Assembly: GCA_913056505.1 (NCBI GenBank)
Contig: CAJXLZ010000017.1
Span: 1 to 11,101, forward strand
Direction of reading: 5' to 3'
Origin: an uncultured Desulfurellaceae bacterium
Lineage (GTDB): Bacteria > Campylobacterota_A > Desulfurellia > Desulfurellales > Hippeaceae
DNA length: 11,101 bases
Below, piece by piece: positions 6,097 through 11,101 of this stretch (position 1 is the stretch's first letter; every line of letters starts with the position of its first letter). The translations under genes and the position numbers were made by a program. The notes beneath the pieces were generated by a model. The model saw only the letters and a list, made by a program, of their open reading frames with translations. It did not search any database and was not told where the DNA came from.

Positions 6097-7176
6097 ATGT
6101 TTGATAAGATAAAGGTCCTGGTAGTGGATGATTCGTTTATAGCAAGGAAATATTTATCAAAAATGCTTTCTGAATCCGAATATATAGAAGTCATAGGCAA
6201 AGCTAAAAATGGCCTTGAAGGTTTTGAGCAAACAAAACTTCTTAAACCAGACGTTGTAACACTCGATATAGAAATGCCAAAAATGAACGGCTTGGAAGCC
6301 TTAGAAAAAATAATGAGCGAGTGCCCTACGCCTGTCATAATGATAAGCACGCTGACAAAAGATGGCGCTAAAGAAACACTAAAAGCCCTCCATCTTGGCG
6401 CTATAGACTACATACCAAAAAATGATATTTTATCTTTTAAATCAACTGCAGCGGCAGCAAAAAAAATTCTCATAGAAAAGGTTATATCCGCGAAAAGTTC
6501 CTCCGTATCACTTAAAAGAAGACTTCAGAGGATCTCGTCAAGCTCTGCATCTGTAGCAAAAAAATCTATCAGCACCACAAGTGGTAAAAAACTAGAGAAA
6601 GCAAACATTAAACTTCTAGCTATAGCAGCTTCAACGGGCGGACCTATCGCTTTGGAAAAACTTTTTTCCAAACTTCCAAAGCTCAATATACCAATTTTAA
6701 TAATCCAGCATATGCCCAAAACTTTCACAGGCGTTTTTGCAGATTCCTTAAATAAAATTTCCGCTATTCAAATAAAAGAAGCATCCGATTCAGACGAGCT
6801 GAAACCGAATATAGGATATTTGGCGCCTGGAGATTCGCAAATGACCGTTTCCAAAGGAGCAGGCAACAGATATATTGTGAAAATAAGTAAAGAACCAAAG
6901 ACCATATACACGCCAAATGCAGATATAACTTTTAATTCAGCAGCAGAACACTTTAAAAACAATCTCCTTTCTGTTATAATGACAGGAATGGGAAATGACG
7001 GATTTAAGGGACTTCAAACTGCACACAATAACGGAGGTTTAATTATAGCACAAGACAAAGATTCCTGTGTTGTCTGGGGTATGCCGAGGAAACCTACACA
7101 AACGGGTATAGCGGATTTTGTTGTTTCTTTAAATGAAATGCCAGCATATATATCAAAAATTGTACTGGGTGAATAG
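6097..7176 (+). CDS. cheB: CheB: chemotaxis response regulator, protein-glutamate methylesterase/deamidase
   Basis: CheB removes methyl groups from chemoreceptors (and deamidates Gln) when phosphorylated by CheA, giving adaptation. The 359 residues show two domains. The receiver domain is residues ~5-122, with the acidic pair Asp11-Asp12, phospho-acceptor Asp57 in TLDIEMPKMNG, Ser84-Thr85 in the switch region, and Lys108. The esterase domain is residues ~170-355, with the triad Ser179 (AIAASTGGP), His205 (IIQHMP) and Asp301 (IMTGMGNDG). The linker at 125-168 is rich in Ser and Lys. The ATG follows a GGAG-containing site (ATTTTTTGGAGTGAGGT). fliM starts 2 nt after the stop. No other chemotaxis gene (cheA, cheW, cheR, cheY) is in view, so cheB is here paired with motor-switch genes. 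I found no sure promoter of its own in the 101-nt divergent gap. Confidence 0.97.
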   Translation: MFDKIKVLVVDDSFIARKYLSKMLSESEYIEVIGKAKNGLEGFEQTKLLKPDVVTLDIEMPKMNGLEALEKIMSECPTPVIMISTLTKDGAKETLKALHLGAIDYIPKNDILSFKSTAAAAKKILIEKVISAKSSSVSLKRRLQRISSSSASVAKKSISTTSGKKLEKANIKLLAIAASTGGPIALEKLFSKLPKLNIPILIIQHMPKTFTGVFADSLNKISAIQIKEASDSDELKPNIGYLAPGDSQMTVSKGAGNRYIVKISKEPKTIYTPNADITFNSAAEHFKNNLLSVIMTGMGNDGFKGLQTAHNNGGLIIAQDKDSCVVWGMPRKPTQTGIADFVVSLNEMPAYISKIVLGE

Positions 7177-7178
7177 TT

Positions 7179-8171
7179 ATGCCTGAAATTCTTTCACAAG
7201 AGGAGATAGATGCCCTTTTAAAAAACATAGAAACAAAAGAGGTTCAGGTTGAAAAGGAAAATATCGACAAAGGACCTGCGCAAGCTGATATTGAAAAGAA
7301 AGCTTCATTATATGATTTTAGGCGTCCCGATAAAGTTTCTAAAGAACAGATTAGGGCTATTAAAAATCTGCACGACAAATTTGCCAATAATTTTTCCTCG
7401 CGTTTATCGACTTTCTTAAGGACAATAACAGAAGTTAAGGTTATGAGCGTGGACCAAATGACATACGGAGAGTTTGCACTATCTTTATCTGACAATGTTA
7501 GCTTTAACGTTATTAATCTTGCACCATTGGAAGGTAATGCAGTTCTTTCCATAGAGCCCGATGTAGGTTTTATGTTTATAGACAGGCTGCTTGGCGGTAT
7601 CGGAGAAAAAACTGAAATTGCAAGACCGTTTACTGATATAGAACAAAATATATTAAAAGATATCGTTAAACAAGCCTTGGATGTATTTAAAATCGCATGG
7701 AAGCCCATTCTGGATATGCAGTTTGAAATCATAAGCCAGGAAAATAGTCCTAATATTATACAAATTGTTGCACCTTCCGAAATTGTTATACTTGTTGTAT
7801 TTGAAATAACGATAGGCGAAAAGAGCGGAATAATCAACTGGTGTTTGCCCGTGATTGTTTTAGAGCCTATATTAAATAAAATAGGTTCACATGATATCTT
7901 AATGCGAGGCAAAAAAAATACAGAAGACAGGTCTGAAGACATAATGAACATATTGAAAAACGTCTCTGTAAATCTGTGTTTTCAAGTCGGGCAATCCAAT
8001 ATAAAGGTAAGAGATTTTTTAAACCTTAGTACAGGTAATGTTGTAGTGCTAAATAAAAAAATAACCGATACTATAGAGGGATATGTAAACAATGTTGGCA
8101 AATTTCACTGTAAGATGGGCAAGATTGGAAATAAAAAAGCAATGAGCATAAAATCATTTGTAAATAAATAG
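7179..8171 (+). CDS. fliM: Flagellar motor switch protein FliM
   Basis: FliM is the middle layer of the flagellar C-ring. It binds phosphorylated CheY and, with FliG and FliN/FliY, sets rotation direction. The 330 residues are a normal length. The N-terminus MPEILSQEEIDALL carries the conserved CheY-P-binding peptide. Residues ~45-230 are the CheC-like middle domain, with YDFRRPDKVSKEQIRAI (45-61), the FxxxLSTFLR helix and the FliG-contacting LLGGIGE motif at 137-143. Residues ~255-328 are the SpoA/FliN-type C-terminal domain (VSVNLCFQVGQSNIKVRDFLNL). The ATG is 2 nt after the cheB stop, with a weak GGGTGAAT site inside the end of cheB, so translation probably depends partly on coupling. fliY follows after 14 nt. 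I see no missing segment. Confidence 0.96.
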   Translation: MPEILSQEEIDALLKNIETKEVQVEKENIDKGPAQADIEKKASLYDFRRPDKVSKEQIRAIKNLHDKFANNFSSRLSTFLRTITEVKVMSVDQMTYGEFALSLSDNVSFNVINLAPLEGNAVLSIEPDVGFMFIDRLLGGIGEKTEIARPFTDIEQNILKDIVKQALDVFKIAWKPILDMQFEIISQENSPNIIQIVAPSEIVILVVFEITIGEKSGIINWCLPVIVLEPILNKIGSHDILMRGKKNTEDRSEDIMNILKNVSVNLCFQVGQSNIKVRDFLNLSTGNVVVLNKKITDTIEGYVNNVGKFHCKMGKIGNKKAMSIKSFVNK

Positions 8172-8185
8172 GAGATAGATTTTAT

Positions 8186-9184
8186 ATGTCTAATGAACTG
8201 TCTCAAGATGATATAGATAAAATGTTTTCTGATTCAAGCAAATCCAACAATGCCGACGAAGAAAAAGATATGCAGATTAGTGAACAATTCAACACCTTTG
8301 CTCAATTGCTCGAATCTTCAACAGAAGAGGTTTTTAATACCGCTCTATCTTCTAAGGTTGTGGTAAAGCTTACACGCGTAGGCATCGGAGATAAAAATTC
8401 CATAGATTTTGCCGAAAAAGATATCACTGTGGAAGCTAAGCTGTCTGTAGATTCAAAAGAAGAAAATTTTCTTATTTTTATAAATAGATCTTTTGCCTCA
8501 ATACTAGCTGATATGATGCTCATGGGATCAGGAGAGGCAAAGGAAGAGCTAACGGAAGATGACATCGATGCCTTAAAAGAATTAATATCTCAGTTGTTCG
8601 GCAACATAACGGCAAAAACAAAAGAATCTTTATCACAGCAAGTTTCGCTGAAAGTTGAAAATATACAATCAAAACAGAATGAGCTGCCGGATGGGGATTT
8701 TTATGATATTATTCTGGATATAGCAATACCGGATGTTAAATCTGACAGCATTCTTGCCTTAATAGAAAAAAACGCTTTTGATAATTTATTTTCCGAAAAA
8801 GAACAGGAAAATATAGAAAATGAAGATAATGAAGATACAGAATTAGAAGAAAAAGACGCCGAAGAAGTACCATTTAAGAATGTTGAATCAGTTGAACAAA
8901 ACAGTCCTACAGATCATAAAGAAAACAATCTTGATCTAATATTGGATATTGATCTTGACATTACACTCAGAATAGGACAAAAAGAGATGCTCATCAAGGA
9001 TATTCTGAATTTAAAGGAAAATTCTGTTATAGAATTAGATAAGGATGTAGATGAGCCTATGGAACTGCTTGCAAATGGTAAAACCATAGCAAAAGGATCG
9101 GTAGTGGTCGTAGACGGACATTTCGGAATAAAAATTACACATATTGAAACCAAAGAAGACCGCATAAAATCATTAGGTAGGTAA
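8186..9184 (+). CDS. fliY: Flagellar motor switch protein, FliY-type (CheC-like domain plus FliN/SpoA domain)
   Basis: At 332 residues this is far longer than plain FliN (~100-140) and is built like FliY. Residues 4-14 (ELSQDDIDKMF) form a FliM-style CheY-binding peptide. Residues ~30-200 are a CheC-like domain with FLIFINRSFASILADMMLMG (95-114) and DALKELISQLFGN (128-140). Residues 203-245 are a very acidic Glu/Asp/Asn linker. Residues ~249-322 are the SpoA/FliN domain (LDIDLDITLRIGQ, IKDILNLKENSVIELD, GSVVVVDGHFGIKI). It forms the bottom of the C-ring with FliM. CheC phosphatase sites have Glu-x-x-Asn. Here the second site reads Glu132-Leu-Ile-Ser135 and the first is not recognisable, so CheY-P phosphatase activity is doubtful; this is inferred from an alignment by eye. 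The TAGGAGAT site overlaps the fliM stop. The next gene starts 1 nt after this stop. Confidence 0.88.
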   Translation: MSNELSQDDIDKMFSDSSKSNNADEEKDMQISEQFNTFAQLLESSTEEVFNTALSSKVVVKLTRVGIGDKNSIDFAEKDITVEAKLSVDSKEENFLIFINRSFASILADMMLMGSGEAKEELTEDDIDALKELISQLFGNITAKTKESLSQQVSLKVENIQSKQNELPDGDFYDIILDIAIPDVKSDSILALIEKNAFDNLFSEKEQENIENEDNEDTELEEKDAEEVPFKNVESVEQNSPTDHKENNLDLILDIDLDITLRIGQKEMLIKDILNLKENSVIELDKDVDEPMELLANGKTIAKGSVVVVDGHFGIKITHIETKEDRIKSLGR

Positions 9185-9185
9185 A

Positions 9186-9644
9186 ATGGGTTTAAACGTC
9201 TGTAGAATAAATTTTGGCGATATATCCGAAGAAAAGGAAAAAACAGTTTTAAAAATATTAAAAATGAAAACAATAGCTGTTGTAGGCATTAGCCCAAAAG
9301 AAGACAGGCCAAGCAACTATGTGCCGAGATACCTGCAGGAAAGAGGATATAAAATAATACCGGTTAGGCCAGGCGTTAAAGAAATCTTGGGTGAAAAAGC
9401 CTACAAAAAGCTGAGTGATGTACCTAAAAACGTTGAGGTAGTCAATGTGTTCAGAAGGTCGGAATTCTGTGTAGATATTGCAAAACAGGCTGTAAAAATA
9501 AAAGCAAAAGCCCTGTGGCTTCAGGAAGGTATCATTAATGAAGAGGCAAAAAAAATTGCCGAGGAAAACGGATTACTATTTATAATGGACTATTGTTTGA
9601 AAAAAGCTTATGCAAAATATATAGAGCATAGATTACAGTCTTGA
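9186..9644 (+). CDS. CoA-binding domain protein (YccU-like, COG1832)
   Basis: A small Rossmann-fold protein of 152 residues, close to the family's usual 135-150. The nucleotide/CoA-binding region is KTIAVVGISPKEDRPSNYV (28-46), followed by YLQERGYKIIPVRPG (49-63), EILGEKAYKKLSDVP (66-80), VVNVFRRSE (85-93), ALWLQEGIINEEA (109-121) and a C-terminal MDYCLKK (134-140). Most relatives have Met-Asp-Arg-Cys at that last place. The family resembles the CoA-binding domain of succinyl-CoA synthetase, but its cellular role is not established. The ATG comes 1 nt after the fliY stop, with GGTAGG just upstream inside fliY, so it is translated from the flagellar transcript. That placement does not by itself show a role in motility. 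An 89-nt gap with no convincing terminator or promoter separates it from murA. Confidence 0.88.
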   Translation: MGLNVCRINFGDISEEKEKTVLKILKMKTIAVVGISPKEDRPSNYVPRYLQERGYKIIPVRPGVKEILGEKAYKKLSDVPKNVEVVNVFRRSEFCVDIAKQAVKIKAKALWLQEGIINEEAKKIAEENGLLFIMDYCLKKAYAKYIEHRLQS

Positions 9645-9733
9645 ACGGTTTATGCGCTTTAATTTTTCTTACAGCATTTTAAAATCGCACTCATTGATAT
9701 CTGTGATAAAACTATAAAGATCGGTGGAAAATT

Positions 9734-10987
9734 ATGGATAAATTTATAATAGAAGGTTCACATAAACTAAAAGGAACCGTGTACATAAGCGGCTCCAAAA
9801 ATGCAGCCCTGCCCATTTTGGCATCGGCTCTGCTTAATGAAAAACCGATTGTTATAAAAAACGTGCCTAAATTAAAAGATGTGTTTACTACAATTAAGCT
9901 TTTGCAGGAGATGGGATGTAAGTGTAATTTCACCGACAACTTAAAAATAGATTGTTCAAGCGTTAAATCTACCAAAGCACCCTATGAACTTGTAAAAACG
10001 ATGAGAGCCTCAATTCTCGTTTTAGGTCCTCTATTGGCGCGTTTTAAACATGCATGCGTATCTATGCCCGGAGGATGCGCTATAGGTGTCAGACCGGTAA
10101 ATTTGCACATTGAAGCGCTTAAAAACATGGGCGCGCAAATAACAATAGAAGATGGGTATATAAAGGCTCAAGCTGATAAATTAAAGGGAACCGATATATA
10201 TCTGGACCTGCCCACTGTTACCGGCACGGAAAACATAATGATGGCAGCCGCCTTGGCTAAAGGATGCACAACCATAAAAAACGCCGCAAAAGAACCCGAA
10301 ATTGTAAATTTAGCAGAGGCACTTAATAAAATGGGCGCGCATATTGAAGGAGCAGGCGAATCCATTATAAAAATAGAGGGTGTTGACCATCTGCACGAAA
10401 GTAGCGATATATCAATTATGAGCGACAGAATAGAGGCAGGCACTTTTATGTGTATGGCGTTGGCCACAGGTTCTTCAATCGACATAAAGCATGCCCCTAC
10501 CTGCGCAATGGATGCCGTACGCGATAAATTTTTAGAAGCAAATGGTGTTATAAAAAAAGTTGACGATAAAACAATAAAGGTGTGGGGTGAAAATATAAAA
10601 CCGATAAATATAAAAACTATGGCATATCCCGGTTTTCCGACGGATATGCAAGCTCAATTTGTAAGTATGCTGACACGCGCAAGCGGCGTAAGCATCGTTG
10701 AAGAAACAATATTTGAAAACAGATTTCAGCATGTGGCGGAATTAAAGAGAATGGGGGCAGACATTACGCTGTCTGGCAATAAAGCCATAATTAAGGGCGT
10801 AGATAAATTAACAGGCGCACCTGTTATGGCGACAGATTTAAGGGCGAGCGCCAGTCTTGTTATAGCAGCTTTATCCGCTTACGGCACTACAAATATATCA
10901 AGAATATACCATTTAGATAGAGGTTATGAACAATTGGATGTAAAATTATCAAATTTAGGCGCTAAAATCAGGAGAGTTAAAGAATGA
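9734..10987 (+). CDS. murA: UDP-N-acetylglucosamine 1-carboxyvinyltransferase (MurA)
   Basis: MurA transfers enolpyruvate from PEP to UDP-GlcNAc, the first committed step of peptidoglycan synthesis in the cytosol. The 417 residues are the standard length. Catalytic residues seen are Lys22-Asn23 in SGSKNAALP, Arg91 in KTMRAS, the active-site Cys115 in MPGGCAIGVRP, and Asp304 in AYPGFPTDMQAQ. The C-terminal LRASASLVIAAL and HLDRGYE motifs are also in place. Cys115 predicts normal sensitivity to fosfomycin at the target level, since Cys-to-Asp variants are the resistant ones. One unusual residue is Asn123 in RPVNLH, where nearly all relatives I know have Asp. The ATG has GGTGGA 7 nt upstream. 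The gene ends in ATGA, sharing 4 nt with hisG, an order (murA-hisG) common in Proteobacteria and neighbours. Confidence 0.97.
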   Translation: MDKFIIEGSHKLKGTVYISGSKNAALPILASALLNEKPIVIKNVPKLKDVFTTIKLLQEMGCKCNFTDNLKIDCSSVKSTKAPYELVKTMRASILVLGPLLARFKHACVSMPGGCAIGVRPVNLHIEALKNMGAQITIEDGYIKAQADKLKGTDIYLDLPTVTGTENIMMAAALAKGCTTIKNAAKEPEIVNLAEALNKMGAHIEGAGESIIKIEGVDHLHESSDISIMSDRIEAGTFMCMALATGSSIDIKHAPTCAMDAVRDKFLEANGVIKKVDDKTIKVWGENIKPINIKTMAYPGFPTDMQAQFVSMLTRASGVSIVEETIFENRFQHVAELKRMGADITLSGNKAIIKGVDKLTGAPVMATDLRASASLVIAALSAYGTTNISRIYHLDRGYEQLDVKLSNLGAKIRRVKE

Positions 10988-11101
10988 TAACAATAGCTTT
11001 GCCGAAGGGAAGGCTTATGGAAGAGTCCGTGGAAATTCTGAACAAAAAGGGGTTTAATATTGAAATACCTCAATCCAGAAGATTATTTTTCTACGATAGT
11101 G
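10984..11101 (+). CDS. hisG: ATP phosphoribosyltransferase HisG, N-terminus (partial)
   Basis: HisG joins ATP and PRPP in the first, feedback-controlled step of histidine synthesis. Only 39 codons are present before the window ends. The start MITIALPKGRLMEESVEIL is the family's signature N-terminus (Leu-Pro-Lys-Gly-Arg-Leu), followed by RRLFFYDS, which fits the usual 'R-x-L-x-x-x-D' stretch. The ATG overlaps the murA stop in ATGA, so the two are translationally coupled. Whether this is the short form that needs HisZ or the long form with a C-terminal regulatory domain cannot be told here. Confidence 0.93.
   Translation, partial: MITIALPKGRLMEESVEILNKKGFNIEIPQSRRLFFYDS

Noticed and set aside
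7244..7951. A 235-codon minus-strand open frame under fliM
   Set aside because: It is antisense to a clear FliM coding region and has Ser/Ile-rich composition typical of antisense frames.
9645..9733. Promoter for murA in the gap after the CoA-binding gene
   Set aside because: TTGATA and TATAAA occur but only 13 nt apart, too close for a standard sigma70 promoter.
1..11101. CRISPR array, insertion sequence, defence or phage system
   Set aside because: No regularly spaced repeats, no transposase, integrase, Cas or toxin-antitoxin-like proteins are visible on either strand. Apart from the left-end mosaic the window is housekeeping and flagellar genes.

Overview
The window is AT-rich bacterial DNA. 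From about 1243 to the right edge it reads as one coherent genome with tightly packed genes, good Shine-Dalgarno sites and two divergent gene sets. The first ~1.24 kb does not: it is a patchwork of at least three unrelated gene fragments in alternating orientation. The likely explanation is a chimeric end from assembly or amplification, or a recent rearrangement.

Left patchwork. 1-113 (minus) is the N-terminus of an exported protein, perhaps a di-haem cytochrome c peroxidase. About 153-985 (plus) is the C-terminal part of an M20 metallopeptidase. About 984-1235 (minus) is an internal piece of a LolC/LolE (FtsX-type) ABC permease. None of the three is complete. At about 1221-1243 this joins the first ~22 codons of ymdB, so ymdB is broken here.

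Minus-strand RNA and folate cluster (1241-3681). In transcription order it holds a 6S RNA, 5-formyltetrahydrofolate cyclo-ligase, RNase Y and the start of ymdB. The 6S-cyclo-ligase pairing is classic in Proteobacteria, and the cyclo-ligase-rny-ymdB order is familiar from deltaproteobacteria-like genomes. Upstream of it, also on the minus strand, is an Aquifex-type aconitase (4007-5995) with its own sigma70-like promoter and a probable terminator.

Plus-strand cluster (6097 to the right edge). cheB, fliM, a fliY-type fliN homologue and a small CoA-binding protein follow with gaps of 2, 14 and 1 nt. After an 89-nt gap come murA and hisG, which overlap by 4 nt. The first three genes serve chemotaxis adaptation and the flagellar switch (C-ring). 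murA starts peptidoglycan precursor synthesis and hisG starts histidine synthesis.

Organism. The sequence suggests a motile, chemotactic bacterium. The gene orders (6S-cyclo-ligase-rny-ymdB and murA-hisG) fit Desulfobacterota/Deferribacterota-like or other deep Gram-negative lineages. The phylum cannot be fixed from this sequence alone. I see no CRISPR array, tRNA, rRNA, insertion sequence or phage gene.
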